Position numbers and translations under genes: made by a program. From contig NZ_AUCW01000012.1 in NCBI RefSeq assembly GCF_000429965.1, positions 62,001 through 126,000 on the forward strand: a stretch of 64,000 bases of DNA, in the 5' to 3' direction. The notes beneath the pieces were generated by a model that saw only the letters and a list, made by a program, of their open reading frames with translations, searched no databases and was not told the origin of the DNA. Shown here piece after piece: positions 27,119-36,822 of the stretch (positions are counted from its first letter, which is position 1; each line of letters opens with the position of its first letter). This stretch comes from Desulfogranum mediterraneum DSM 13871. GTDB taxonomy: Bacteria; Desulfobacterota; Desulfobulbia; Desulfobulbales; Desulfobulbaceae.

Positions 27119-27490
27119 ATGAGTAAGACCAAGATACTGATCATCGACGATGAAGTGGAGTTTGCCTCAACCCTCTGCCAGCGGCTGCGGTTGCGCGGCC
27201 TGGATGCCTCTGATGTCCACAGCGGCAGTGAAGGGCTGGTCCAGGCGGTGGCGGAGCAGCCGGAGGTAGTCATCCTGGATCTGAAGATGCCGGACGTGAA
27301 CGGCCTGGATATCCTGACAGAGATCAAGACCCAGGCGCCCAGGGTGGAGGTTATCATGCTCACCGGCCACGGCTCGTCAGCCTCAGGGATCAAGGCGATG
27401 GAACAGGGCGCCTTTGACTATATCATCAAGCCGGTGGACCTGGGCGAGCTGATGAAAAAGATCACCCAGGCAGCAGAGCAGAGGGGATAA
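27119..27490 (+). CDS. Single-domain response regulator
   Basis: A 123-residue receiver: 'ILIIDDEVEF', phospho-acceptor Asp in 'VVILDLKMPDV', Thr in 'IMLTGHGS' and Lys in 'DYIIKPVD'. It is co-transcribed with the kinase before it (start immediately after that stop) and closely similar to the receivers at 18.7-19.6 kb. With no output domain, it must pass the signal on by protein contact. Confidence 0.9.
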   Translation: MSKTKILIIDDEVEFASTLCQRLRLRGLDASDVHSGSEGLVQAVAEQPEVVILDLKMPDVNGLDILTEIKTQAPRVEVIMLTGHGSSASGIKAMEQGAFDYIIKPVDLGELMKKITQAAEQRG

Positions 27491-27496
27491 TTGGCC

Positions 27497-28195
27497 ATGA
27501 CCAATGAACCAGAGAGAGAAGAGACACTCCGCACCATGCAGCTGGAATCCTTTGGCCGGATCATGGCCGGCTTTTCCCACGAGATGAAGAACCATCTCAG
27601 CATCATCCGGGAATCCAACGGCCTGATCGCCGATATCCTCGAGTTCCAGGGTATCCACGGAGAGGAGGTCACCGTGGCCCGCCTGACCAAGGCTGTGAAC
27701 TCTGTTGAGCGCCGGGTTGCCATCGCCGCTGAGATGCTCCATCACCTCAGCGGCTTTGCCCATCGCACAGATACCGTCTACGCCTCCTTCAACCTCAACG
27801 AACTGCTGGCCGAGGAGTGTGTCTTTCTTGAACGCTTCAGCAGGTTGAAACGGGTCGAGTTCACCCTGGTCCCCGACCAGGGGCTGCTGCCGCTGTACAA
27901 CAACCCGGCACTCCTCCAGCACCTGGTCTACAGGCTGTACATGTTCTGCCTTGAGCATGCCCAGGCAGGGGGCAGGATCGAGCTGAAAACCAGCCAGCAG
28001 AACAAACTGGCTGTCCTCTCCTTTCTGGTCCCGGGTGTCTCTCTGGCCACTGGAGAGGGGAAGCCGTCATCAGGGGCGCTCTCTGCGGCCCTTGATCTCT
28101 TAGGCGCCTCGCTCAGACCGAAGCAGGGAGCTGGGGCAGGAGTCAGCCTGACCCTTAGCCTTCCCTCCCTGACCCCGAAAGAGGCGGCCGGCTGA
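27497..28195 (+). CDS. Histidine-kinase-like protein with degenerate ATPase domain
   Basis: 232 residues. The N-terminal dimerisation helix carries a His in 'IMAGFSHEMKNHLSIIRE', similar to HisKA. The C-terminal half has HATPase length but lacks recognisable G1/G2 boxes (only 'GAGAGVSLTLSLP' at the end recalls the last strand). It could be a phosphotransfer or phosphatase partner that accepts phosphate from the neighbouring receiver. GAGGGG precedes the ATG and it begins 6 bp after the receiver stop, so it is the last gene of the block. Confidence 0.7.
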   Translation: MTNEPEREETLRTMQLESFGRIMAGFSHEMKNHLSIIRESNGLIADILEFQGIHGEEVTVARLTKAVNSVERRVAIAAEMLHHLSGFAHRTDTVYASFNLNELLAEECVFLERFSRLKRVEFTLVPDQGLLPLYNNPALLQHLVYRLYMFCLEHAQAGGRIELKTSQQNKLAVLSFLVPGVSLATGEGKPSSGALSAALDLLGASLRPKQGAGAGVSLTLSLPSLTPKEAAG

Positions 28196-28199
28196 GTCC

Positions 28200-29210
28200 G
28201 CTCAGCCTGGCCGGTTCCCTCAGCTGTAGAGCCGTCCTCAGCCCCCCTGGCGACGCGCACCAGCTCAAGGCACTGCTGCCAGTCAAACTCACCCAGGCAC
28301 TCCGATTCCTTGAGGATCATCCCCCAACCAGCCACTGCCGCGGCAAAGCCGAAGGCGTCCGAGGTCTCTGCCAGCTCCCGCTCCTGAAGCGCGAGGCTCT
28401 GGCTGAGCTCCAACAAACAGCTGCTGCCCGGCTCCTTATAGCGAAGCCGCACGGTGAACAGCTCCTGACCCTTGCCCGCAGCCGAGGACTGGGGCTGCTG
28501 ATACTTGAGTCTGTCCAGCTGGGGCACAGCCCCGTGCCCAGCCGGGATCAGTTCGTAGAGGGCGGTCACCCTGTAACTGATCCCGAGCTCACCGGCAGCC
28601 TTGCTGTCATCGGTGAAATCCTCGGTGGCCAAGGCCCGGTTCTCGGAACCGATCATCGGTAGGCGTCGACCAGGGTGGGGGTGAATTCCACCTGGATCTT
28701 GACATCAGAGGCCAGGGTAAAGAGGGTGCCGCGGATCTCCTTGACCAGGACCTTCTGGAGCTCCAATGGGGAGTCAATATAGACGTAGTTGCCGTTCTCT
28801 CAAATATCTCGCACATTATTCACTCCTTTTCCATCATTTATCCTGACCGCTCACACTGTCTGCCAGAATCTCCATGGTATCGTCGTGGTAGTTGCCCATG
28901 CCAAAGCCAAGCAGTGTCAGTTAGATGCCGCCCTGATGCTGCTCTCCAGTCAGCCGTTTCAGCTCACCCCTGCTGGGGCCCCCCACATTAAAGTCACCGT
29001 CCGAGGCCAGGATGACCCGGTTGTTGCCCTGGGACAGGTATACCTGGCTGGCCAGCTGACAGGCGGTGCGGATTCCCTGGGTGGCATGGCTGGAGCCTCC
29101 CGGAGGAACGCTGGTCGATGGCCTCTAAGATCTTTTCCTGCTGATCCCCACTGGTGGGCGGCAGTACCACCCGCTCTGAGCCGGCATAGGATTCGGCCAC
29201 CATTTATGCC
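28200..29210 (-). pseudogene. Decayed VWA-domain protein (YfbK type, DUF3520 C-terminus)
   Basis: Read on the minus strand, pieces of one protein appear in order: 'LPPTSGDQQEKILEAID', 'GNNRVILASDGDFNVGG', 'LTLLGFGMGNYHDDTMEIL', '[20 protein letters not shown]' and 'IGSENRALATEDFTDD', then a DUF3520-like end ('LRYKEP', 'FAAAVAGWGM'). Damage includes TAA at 28921-28923 where the family has Tyr (QGI-stop-LTLLG), about 60 bp of extra sequence with stops near 28800-28860, and a frameshift after 'TLVDAYR' near 28656. The N-terminal lipoprotein part is missing and no proper stop remains at the 3' end. Intact relatives are secreted or lipid-anchored VWA proteins of unclear role. Confidence 0.85.
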
Positions 29211-29504
29211 AACAGGTACGATCTGCGGACAAATAAAACTGCTGCTCCTTGATATGATTTTCCATTACAGGGGTGCCGCCCAGAAGATCGATCTTCGCTA
29301 CAGCTCTTCCTTAAGAAAACATCAGTAGACGGAGATACACGATGCAAGGAGCTAAACCGGCATGCTGGTCATGCCCGTTGGAGATTTGAACCTGATCAGA
29401 CCCTGCCGACCAGCTAAAAATAAGCTTGCTTTTTAAGCGCATATAAACGTAACCTTCACTATACATCAGTAAGACTTAATATCTAACCAAACAGGAGGGC
29501 TCAG

Positions 29505-32348
29505 ATGAAACAAAAGAGTAGTGGTTTTCTTAAAAATATCTCTCTGGGAAAGAAATTACTATTTGCCTTCCTGGCGGTCGGCGTCATTCCCTTTGTGACC
29601 ATAAGCATCATCACTCTCCAGAAATCAAGTGAAGCGCTCTCGACCTTATCCTTCAATCAAATGGAGATGGTTCGGGAGATAAAAAAATCCCAGCTGGAAC
29701 GTTTTTTTGATGAACGCCAAGGTGATATGGCGGTGTTACTGGAAACCGTCCAGGCCTTGACAGCGGCTGCAGAAGAAAAACTGGCAAGCATTCAAGAACT
29801 GAAAACAAATCAGGTGGAGGAATACTTCTCTTTACTCAAGAGGCAGTTGAGGGTGCTCAAGGATGAGCCCTTTATCAGGGGCGCCCTTCAGGCCTTTGAT
29901 AAATCATACCAAATGTCCGGCAAGGCCCTGACTCCCGAGTATATGCGACTTGCCCGGGAATACGACCCGCGCATGCAGCTCATCATGAAGGAGTATGGCT
30001 GGTATGATATCTTCCTGATCCCGGCCGACGGCACAGTGGTCTACAGCGTGGCCCGGGAAGCTGATTTAGGCATGAGTATCCCAAACAGTGCGCTGAAAGA
30101 CGCTGGTCTGGGCAAGGCTTTTTTCAAGACCCTTAAGGCGGCGCCTGCTGAGGTTATCATGGCCGACTTTGAACCCTATGCCATTTCCAACGGCAAACAG
30201 GCAGCCTTCATGATGACCCAGATCCATGATGATCAGGGCAGCTTACTAGGGGTACTCGCCTTCCAGGTACCGATTGACAAGAGCAATCAAATTGTCCAGC
30301 AACGCAAAGGCATGGGTGAAACAGGAGAAACCTATCTCGTTGGAAAGCATGAGGGTAAAACCTCCTTTAGAAGCGACATGCAAACCATGGGAAACGGCGC
30401 CTATGTTGTCGGCTACGAGATGTCTACCCCGTATATAGAGGCGGCCTTATCGGGAAAGAGGGGCATAAATTTCTTCAGCGACAGCACCGGCCAGTTGAAT
30501 ATAGTTGCCTACAATCCACTTCGGATCGACGACGTGACCTGGGCCTGCATTTCAAAGATACAGCTCGAAGAGGCGATAAAAAACAAGATAAACAGCGCAG
30601 AGGACGATTATTTCAGCAAGTATATCAAAAAATATGGCTACGACGACCTCTTCCTGATCGACCCTGACGGCGAGGTCTTCTACTCGGTGGCCAGAGAGCC
30701 TGATTACGGAACCAACATGATCAACGGTGCCTACGCAGATTCCGGCCTGGGCAAACTCACCCGAAAAGTTCTTGCAACAAAGGCTTACGGCATCGCTGAT
30801 TTCGCCCCCTATGCACCCAGCAACGATCAGCCTGCAGCCTTTATCGCCCAACCGATCTTGGCTCAGGGTGAAGTCAAGATGATCGTTGCCATGCAGCTTT
30901 CCCTGGAATCCATCAATGCCATCATGAAACAACGCACCGGCATGGGCAAGAGTGGGGAAACCTACCTGGTCGGTGCGGATAAACTCATGCGATCAGACAG
31001 CTACCTTGACCCGAAAAACCACACAGTCACAGCCTCTTTTGCCAATCCCGGCCTGGGCGCAGTCAACACCCTTGCATCACAGGCGGCATTGACAGGAGCC
31101 ACTGACACCCAGATCATAGAGGATTATAACGGCAACCCGGTATTAAGCGCCTATGCCCCCTTAAGCGTTGACGACATCAACTGGGCCATCATTGCTGAAA
31201 TTGATGAGTCAGAGGTCTTTTCAGCCATCACGACCCTGAAAAAGGCGTCCAACATTATCGGCGCTACAGGTGTTGGGATCATTATCCTGGTTGCCCTCTT
31301 CTTATCCAAGATGATCGTAAGGCCGGTACAACACGTCGTCGACAACCTCACCGAACTTGCCCAGGGCGAAGGTGACCTCACGGTTCGACTTTCGGTCAAC
31401 AGCGGTGATGAGATCGGCCAGCTTTCGCTCAGGTTCAATCAGTTCATCGAAAAGTTGCAGGGAATGATAACAGACATAACAGGTGGGGTCGGTACCTTGT
31501 CCTCGTCTTCCACAGAGCTGTCTGCCATCTCTGAACAGCTTTCTTCGTCGGCAGATACCACCTCCGGCAACGCCAGCATGGTTGCCACGGCCGTGGAGGA
31601 GATGTCCGCCAACCTGAGCAGTGTCTCTGCCGCAATGGAAGAGTCCTCGACCAACACCAACATGGTCAGCGCTGCCTCAGAGGAAATGTCGGCAACCATC
31701 GAAGAGATTGCCAGGAATGCCGAAACAGCCCATTCAGTATCAACCAAAGCGGTAAGCCAGTCTGAGAAGGCCTCTCAAAAAATGGCACACCTCGGGGCCG
31801 CGGCCCAGGAGATCAGCAAGGTGACAGAGGCTATTACCGAGATTTCCGAACAGACCAACCTCCTTGCACTCAACGCCACCATCGAGGCCGCTCGAGCCGG
31901 AGAGGCGGGTAAAGGCTTTGCCGTGGTAGCCAACGAGATAAAGGACCTGGCACAACAGACCTCTGAGTCCACCCTCTCCATCCGCACCCAGATTGAAGAC
32001 ATTCAGGCGTCCACCGGCACAACGGTTAAGGAGATTGAGGAGATAAGCGCTGTCATCATCGAGGTCAATGAAGTCATAGCCACCATTGCCTCAGCCGTTG
32101 AAGAACAGACAGCAGCGACCAGAGAGATATCAGACAATATCTCCCAGGCCTCCCAGGGGATTGCCGAGGTGAATGAGAATGTTGCGCAAAGCTCTACGGT
32201 TGCGGATGATGTGACCAAGGAAATCTCCATGGTGAATAACTCTTCACAGGAGATGAGCATCAGCAGCTCCCAGGTACGTGAAAGCGCGACAGAACTATCA
32301 CAGCTTGCGGAGAGTCTCAATGAAATGGTGAAAAGATTTAAGGTCTGA
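29505..32348 (+). CDS. Methyl-accepting chemotaxis protein with two Cache units
   Basis: 947 residues: TM1 (~17-38), a large periplasmic sensor, TM2 (~582-604), HAMP (~605-660) and the cytoplasmic signalling coil with the conserved hairpin '[20 protein letters not shown]'. The sensor contains an internal duplication: '[19 protein letters not shown]' and '[20 protein letters not shown]' are followed by matching '[12 protein letters not shown]' and '[12 protein letters not shown]'. So two dCache-like sensors lie in tandem, twice the usual ligand-binding capacity. CAGGAGGG precedes the ATG. It has its own terminator. The gene is less GC-rich than the transporter block. Confidence 0.93.
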   Translation: MKQKSSGFLKNISLGKKLLFAFLAVGVIPFVTISIITLQKSSEALSTLSFNQMEMVREIKKSQLERFFDERQGDMAVLLETVQALTAAAEEKLASIQELKTNQVEEYFSLLKRQLRVLKDEPFIRGALQAFDKSYQMSGKALTPEYMRLAREYDPRMQLIMKEYGWYDIFLIPADGTVVYSVAREADLGMSIPNSALKDAGLGKAFFKTLKAAPAEVIMADFEPYAISNGKQAAFMMTQIHDDQGSLLGVLAFQVPIDKSNQIVQQRKGMGETGETYLVGKHEGKTSFRSDMQTMGNGAYVVGYEMSTPYIEAALSGKRGINFFSDSTGQLNIVAYNPLRIDDVTWACISKIQLEEAIKNKINSAEDDYFSKYIKKYGYDDLFLIDPDGEVFYSVAREPDYGTNMINGAYADSGLGKLTRKVLATKAYGIADFAPYAPSNDQPAAFIAQPILAQGEVKMIVAMQLSLESINAIMKQRTGMGKSGETYLVGADKLMRSDSYLDPKNHTVTASFANPGLGAVNTLASQAALTGATDTQIIEDYNGNPVLSAYAPLSVDDINWAIIAEIDESEVFSAITTLKKASNIIGATGVGIIILVALFLSKMIVRPVQHVVDNLTELAQGEGDLTVRLSVNSGDEIGQLSLRFNQFIEKLQGMITDITGGVGTLSSSSTELSAISEQLSSSADTTSGNASMVATAVEEMSANLSSVSAAMEESSTNTNMVSAASEEMSATIEEIARNAETAHSVSTKAVSQSEKASQKMAHLGAAAQEISKVTEAITEISEQTNLLALNATIEAARAGEAGKGFAVVANEIKDLAQQTSESTLSIRTQIEDIQASTGTTVKEIEEISAVIIEVNEVIATIASAVEEQTAATREISDNISQASQGIAEVNENVAQSSTVADDVTKEISMVNNSSQEMSISSSQVRESATELSQLAESLNEMVKRFKV

Positions 32349-32377
32349 ACAACACATTAGCTGAGAACGAGCCGAAC

Positions 32378-32422
32378 AAGCCTGCAACCCTCATGCTTGA
32401 GGATTGCAGGCTTCCTTTTTTT
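32378..32422 (+). terminator. Intrinsic terminator of the MCP gene
   Basis: AAGCCTGCAA pairs with TTGCAGGCTT (10 bp), extended inward by CCTCA/TGAGG around a TGCT loop, and followed by CCTTTTTTT. Placed 30 bp after the MCP stop. Confidence 0.92.
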
Positions 32423-32507
32423 CAGCCCCTGGAACGGCAGTAAAAACGCAGGATCCTGCCTCAGGCTGCAGGCCGGGCTGGCCAGCCCACCCTTCGCTCG
32501 GGCTCGG

Positions 32508-33040
32508 CCTAGCGCCAGATCCACTCGGTCTTCAGATCCAGCACCTTTTCCTGTTCAAAGAATACGGTCTCATTGCCGTCAAACTCTCCAAAGGGGAGGT
32601 ACCAGAGGACCACGGAGACGGTGAGTTCATCCTCCACCAGTTCCCTCCGCAGCCCGGTCCCCTTCTTCAGCTCTTCAAAGGGGTAGGTAATCTCAAGGGT
32701 CTTATGGACACGTGCCAGGGGAGGGATGCTCGTCTCCCTGAGCAGGCCGCTCTTTTCATAGGGCCCCCTGCCCATCTCCTTGCCTAGGCCGAGACGTCCG
32801 GGGTAGGTCAGCCGTCGGGGATGCCATGACCACTCTTGTTGTAGATCTCGACATCGATGATCCCGATGGGCAGCACCCCCTGTTCCCTGTTTTTCCGCCA
32901 GAACAGGGAGCGGCCCTCTACCTTGACGTCCAGCGCCATCGCAACCATGGTCTCATCGCGGTAGGACTGGATGTCATGCCCCAGGCCGGACCTATGCATG
33001 TGGCACTCCTGGCAGGTCTCACTGCCGTCAACTCGCTCAA
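32508..33040 (-). pseudogene. C-terminal remnant of a multiheme cytochrome c
   Basis: The minus strand reads a heme site 'GSETCQECHMHRSG', then 'FWRKNREQGVLPIGIIDVEI' and 'NKSGHGIPDG', a conserved feature of multiheme cytochromes. The frame then stops; a one-base deletion near 32817 (PDG-W-T-Y-P expected) restores it as 'YPGRLGLGKEMG', continuing to 'DLKTEWIWR' and a stop at 32508. Everything N-terminal to the single remaining CXXCH is gone, replaced by an oppositely oriented LysR fragment. Not functional. Confidence 0.8.
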
Positions 33041-33530
33041 GCAGGAGTTGCGATCCGGGATCACGGATGTGGCCTTTCTGCTCCTCGATGCCATCCACGA
33101 GGCTGACCTGAAGAGCGAGGTCCTTGGTTTTGTCAAGCTGCTCTTTATCTGTTCGCCTGATTCGAAGCTGAGCACAGGGAAGATGGTCCGGCTGAAGGAT
33201 ATGGAGCAGCAGACCCTGCTCCTGCCCAAGTATGACTGCCGCTATCAGTCCACCTTTGTACGGGATCTGGCAGAGTTGAAGGTGGCCCCTGCCGCCATCC
33301 TGGAGCTCAACAGCATTGAAACCATCAAGGCCTGCGTGGAACAGGGTGTCGGGATAAGCTTCCTCCCGGAGATGGCTGTAGAGGAAGCGCTGCGGCAGGG
33401 GCGCCTTGCCAGCTTCGAGATCGATGACAAACAGATGGAAACCGCCATCCTGATGATCCTGCACAAGAACAAGTGGCTGTCGCCCTCCATGGAGGCCTTT
33501 ATCCGGGAGGTCAAGGCCTGCTTCGCCTGA
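33025..33530 (+). pseudogene. Truncated LysR-type regulator (effector domain only)
   Basis: 'KQELRSGITDVAFLLLDAI', then 'TLLLPKYDCRYQSTF', 'ILELNSIETIKACVEQGVGI' and 'KNKWLSPSMEAFIREV' match the LysR substrate-binding domain and its natural C-terminus. The winged-HTH N-terminus and about a third of the effector domain are absent; upstream sequence is antisense to the cytochrome remnant. The open frame back to 32826 is therefore accidental. The junction near 33030 is a deletion or inversion breakpoint. Confidence 0.78.
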
Positions 33531-33681
33531 ACCGGCAGGAGGAGGCGCAGGGCAGACCAGTTCAACCGGCTTCAGCCAGACAGCGACGCGTGCTGCGCCG
33601 CTTCCTCTAGCCCTTCACCTCCAGGAACAGGCTACCCATCTTACATCATCTCCAAGGGGCCACTCCGCTGGATGGCATCGA

Positions 33682-34995
33682 TTATTCGACCTCTTCGATC
33701 TGCCTCCGGAACCTGCGCAGCAGATCGTCTCTTATGGTTGCGGCATCGATGAGATAGATGTCCTGTGGAAAGAGCAGATTAATGACCCCGCTATCAAAGA
33801 GCCGCCGGACTTCATACTCGTTGTGGGCAACATCGCGTTGATAGGTGTAATTGAGGAAGCTCTTGTTGGTATGGATGATAAATTCAACCCGCATGCCTCC
33901 CATCCGGGCGAAAAATTTCAGCATCGGCGTTTTAGTGCAGCTCCCGGTGTTCCCCTCGACAAGGGTACCATTTTCCAGGGTATCGGAGACATCTTCCAGG
34001 GTCAGGAAAGAGCCTGCCCGGGTTGCGCTTTCAACCAGATATCTCTGAAAAACTCGTACCTCTCTGATGCTGTCCAGGACGCCCATCAAGCCTAGCTCGT
34101 CGGCAACCGCGATGTCTGGATTCTCCTCGCCCTTTCTCAGGAGCTTTAATATCTTGGCAACAGGCTCTTTCTTACGCACCATGACGTAGATGGGGATTTT
34201 GTTCTTATCCCAATAAAACCAGAGGCGGTTGACCAGGGTTCTTTTGGTACGGGGCTCCGCAGGCAGAGCAGCTGCCTGCTCCCAGGGGAAGACGGCAACC
34301 TCGCTGCAGGAAAAATCCTCGGCTGAATGGCGGCTTAACAAAAAGGAGGGTTCTCTTTCTCCTATCTTGGCCTCCTGGCTCCACACATAGGCGTTGAGAA
34401 AGTCGAGGAAGCGGCCAAATTTTTGTTCTATTTCGGTTTCCCTTTCCCGCTGTTCAATGGCAGCGGTCAGGCTCATCAGCACCAGCTTGCGTTTAGCTTC
34501 GAAGCGTGCCTTCTTATGGTACCTGTCATCAAAGGGAATAAGCAGAAGCTCCACCGGATTGTTGATCGTGTCAACCTTGCTGTTCATCTCGAAATATGAT
34601 GCATATGGGGCAAGCACGGATTGTTGCATATAGCGGATCACGCTGTCAGCAGTCCTGGAGTAGTTGGCAATAATGGCCGCGAACTCCTGCGGTGTGCCTT
34701 CAAGGGCGAACATCTTGCCAAGCAGTTCATAGGCCCGTTGGCTGGTCGCCGACCGGCTTTCTTTATCCTGGATAAGATGCTGGATGTCGCCAAAGGAATT
34801 CACATTGAGAAATTCAAATATTTGATCACGAACGATCCGGTATCGAGTGGTCATCCGGGAGCCCCTGAGCCTGCGGGTGAGGAGACGACTATAGGGGGAA
34901 AAATGACTCAACCGGGGCGACACCTCTTCTGTCGCGAATGGCCCGCACTGATCCAACACCCTGAAGATATTATCTTTTTTCGTGACTTGTTCCAT
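33682..34995 (-). CDS. Conserved-looking hypothetical protein, 437 residues
   Basis: A soluble protein with no signal peptide or membrane segment. The N-terminal half is helical and charged. The C-terminal half contains 'FYWDKNKIPIYVMVRKKEPVAKILKLLRKG', split by a loop, then 'DELGLMGVLDSIREVRVFQ' and 'MRVEFIIHTNKSFLNYTYQRD'. The order (Lys/Arg-rich helix with R-K-G, Asp-Glu-x-G strand, later Glu-containing strand and 'AHNEYEVRRLF') loosely recalls RelA/SpoT-type nucleotidyltransferases. I would not assign that without a profile search. It is AT-richer than most of the window, flanked by decayed genes, and likely monocistronic. Confidence 0.55.
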   Translation of the reverse strand: MEQVTKKDNIFRVLDQCGPFATEEVSPRLSHFSPYSRLLTRRLRGSRMTTRYRIVRDQIFEFLNVNSFGDIQHLIQDKESRSATSQRAYELLGKMFALEGTPQEFAAIIANYSRTADSVIRYMQQSVLAPYASYFEMNSKVDTINNPVELLLIPFDDRYHKKARFEAKRKLVLMSLTAAIEQRERETEIEQKFGRFLDFLNAYVWSQEAKIGEREPSFLLSRHSAEDFSCSEVAVFPWEQAAALPAEPRTKRTLVNRLWFYWDKNKIPIYVMVRKKEPVAKILKLLRKGEENPDIAVADELGLMGVLDSIREVRVFQRYLVESATRAGSFLTLEDVSDTLENGTLVEGNTGSCTKTPMLKFFARMGGMRVEFIIHTNKSFLNYTYQRDVAHNEYEVRRLFDSGVINLLFPQDIYLIDAATIRDDLLRRFRRQIEEVE

Positions 34996-35442
34996 AGATG
35001 ACAGATCCTTGTTGTACTCATGGTTGATGAAAGGTTCTCAGCTGTTCTCCGGATAGAACACTAACCGTATTGTATATCGGGCTTTCTTGATCATCTCTGT
35101 GCAGGGTCCAGGCCAGGGTCCACGGGGCCAGTTATTTCATCTCCGCCGCTCTCCTCTCCAGCTCTCAATAGATTCTGCACGCCAGTTTACCATGGGGATG
35201 CAGCAAAGGTGAGCCTTAATTTTATACGGAAAATCAAGGGGTGTCAAATGAGCCCCGATCGACACGGGCCGTTATCCTGCCGAGCCTATCCTCCAAATAA
35301 AGGGGTGCCTGATCCTGGCAGGTGGGGCCTCTCCTTGAGTTCCACCCTCTTCTGCTCCGGACGAAGCCAATGGTGGGCAGTAGCCGGCTCGGTGCGTATG
35401 GAAAATTTCCTTGATTTATCTGATCCGGGTTGATACCCTCGA
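34996..35442. other. Intergenic stretch without recognisable features
   Basis: About 450 bp between divergent genes. Short frames lack ribosome sites. Nothing resembling an RNA gene or repeat was seen before the trpS leader structures that begin at 35443. Confidence 0.35.
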
Positions 35443-35509
35443 GCCATGAAAAATCATTTCATCTTACAGACACTTCTCCTTTCATGGCGGCGCTCTATCT
35501 CATAGAGCG
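35443..35509 (+). promoter_or_regulatory. Structured leader upstream of trpS with possible leader peptide
   Basis: Two successive stem-loops: GCCATGAAA (35443-35451) pairs with TTTCATGGC (35480-35488), and CGCTCTAT (35491-35498) pairs with ATAGAGCG (35502-35509). A 19-codon frame, 35446-35505, starts inside the first stem, contains one TGG Trp codon at position 14, and stops inside the second stem. This layout could allow translation-dependent control of trpS, but there is no good ribosome site, no tandem Trp codons and no T-run. Confidence 0.35.
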
Positions 35510-35598
35510 GCGTTGATGCACATCTATTCAAAAGCCGTCGGAAGACTGCTTATGAATATCGTACATATGCCTCCGATGGCCAACCACGGAGTCATACC

Positions 35599-36645
35599 AT
35601 GCACCAGCACTCAGCCCTCAAAACCAAGCCTGATCTTCAGCAAGAAAAAATCTTAACCGGCGATAGAGCAACAGGACAGTTGCACCTGGGCCATTTTATC
35701 GGTTCATTACAACAGAGGGTGGCATTACAGCATCAACACCGCCAGACCATCCTGGTTGCGGACCTGCAAGGCCTTACCGACAACGGACATCAGCCCCATA
35801 AGGTATCGTCGAACATCTTGAATGTGGTCGCAGATTATCTGGCGGTGGGCATAGATCCCTCCAAGACGACCATCTGTCTCCAATCTGCGATCCCTGCCCT
35901 GGCGGAACTGACCATGTACTACGCCAACCTGGTCTCTGTTTCCAGGTTGGAAAGAAACCCCACGGTGAAGAATGAAATTCTCAGCAAATCATTCGGCAGG
36001 GCAATACCAGCGGGCTTCTTAACCTACCCCATCAGCCAGGCTGCAGATATTACCGCCTTCCGGGCCACCTTGATCCCGGTGGGCGACGATCAGTTACCGA
36101 TGATTGAACAGACCAACGAGATTGTCAGAAAAGTAAACACCATTGCCCAGGATGAAATCTTACTCGAATGCAAGCCGCTGCTCAGCAAGACGCCGCGCCT
36201 GCCAAGCACTGACGGCAAAGGCAAGATGTCGAAGAGCATGGGCAACTGTATCTTGCTGAGCTCAAGTGAAAAGGAGATTTCCCGGGCCGTAAAATCGATG
36301 TTTACGGACCCCCATCATCTCAGAGTTGAAGACCCCGGCCGGGTAGAGGGCAACGTGGTCTTTACCTACCTGGACGCCTTTCACCCTGACGTAGGCCATG
36401 TCAGGGAACTCAAACAACAGTATCAGGAGGGGGGTTTGGCAGATGGCACCACCAAGAAGATACTTGAAGAATGCCTCCAGGAGATCCTGAAACCCGTCAG
36501 GGAGCGGAGGGAACGCTTTATTAGCGACAAGTCACAGCTGATCGAAATATTAAAAAACGGGAGTGATAAATCCCGACAGGAGGCAAATCAGGTACTCGAC
36601 AGGGTGAAGCAGGCCTTTGGCCTTGATCTCTTTCAACCTGCCTAA
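35599..36645 (+). CDS. trpS: Tryptophan--tRNA ligase
   Basis: 348 residues, a class I aminoacyl-tRNA synthetase. The opening 'TGDRATGQLHLGHFIGSL' contains the HIGH-type motif HLGH; 'DLQGLTDN', 'YPISQAADI' and 'PVGDDQLPMIEQTNEI' are TrpRS hallmarks, and 'GKGKMSKSMGNC' is the KMSKS loop. The length is normal. GGAG lies 9 bp before the ATG. It is monocistronic with a structured leader. Whether it is the only trpS of the genome cannot be told from here. Confidence 0.95.
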   Translation: MHQHSALKTKPDLQQEKILTGDRATGQLHLGHFIGSLQQRVALQHQHRQTILVADLQGLTDNGHQPHKVSSNILNVVADYLAVGIDPSKTTICLQSAIPALAELTMYYANLVSVSRLERNPTVKNEILSKSFGRAIPAGFLTYPISQAADITAFRATLIPVGDDQLPMIEQTNEIVRKVNTIAQDEILLECKPLLSKTPRLPSTDGKGKMSKSMGNCILLSSSEKEISRAVKSMFTDPHHLRVEDPGRVEGNVVFTYLDAFHPDVGHVRELKQQYQEGGLADGTTKKILEECLQEILKPVRERRERFISDKSQLIEILKNGSDKSRQEANQVLDRVKQAFGLDLFQPA

Positions 36646-36694
36646 GGGAAACCAGGAAAGCAGCCCCGGCTTGAGGAACAGGACCGGGGCAACA

Positions 36695-36716
36695 GAAAAA
36701 GGGGCACAGCCCCCTT
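36695..36716 (-). terminator. Intrinsic terminator of the small minus-strand membrane gene
   Basis: On the minus strand, AAGGGG / CCCCTT (six base pairs, loop GCTGTG) is followed at once by TTTTTCTG. It lies ~105 bp beyond the stop at 36823. A second GC-rich stem (GCCCCGG / CCGGGGC, 36663-36690) adjoins it on the trpS side, making a convergent terminator region. Confidence 0.75.
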
Positions 36717-36822
36717 GAACCTTTACGATAAGCGTTCAAGAGCCAACCTGCTTAGAGTTGAGCAGATCATAAACCATAAAGGGAGTTGCATCCTCCCTCC
36801 AGACGAGCAGGGAGTCGTTTCG

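Noticed and set aside
32826-33024. N-terminal part of the plus-strand frame leading into the LysR fragment
   Set aside because: It is antisense to a cytochrome remnant with a clear CQECH heme motif, so it is not a LysR DNA-binding domain; only the portion after ~33025 is LysR-like.
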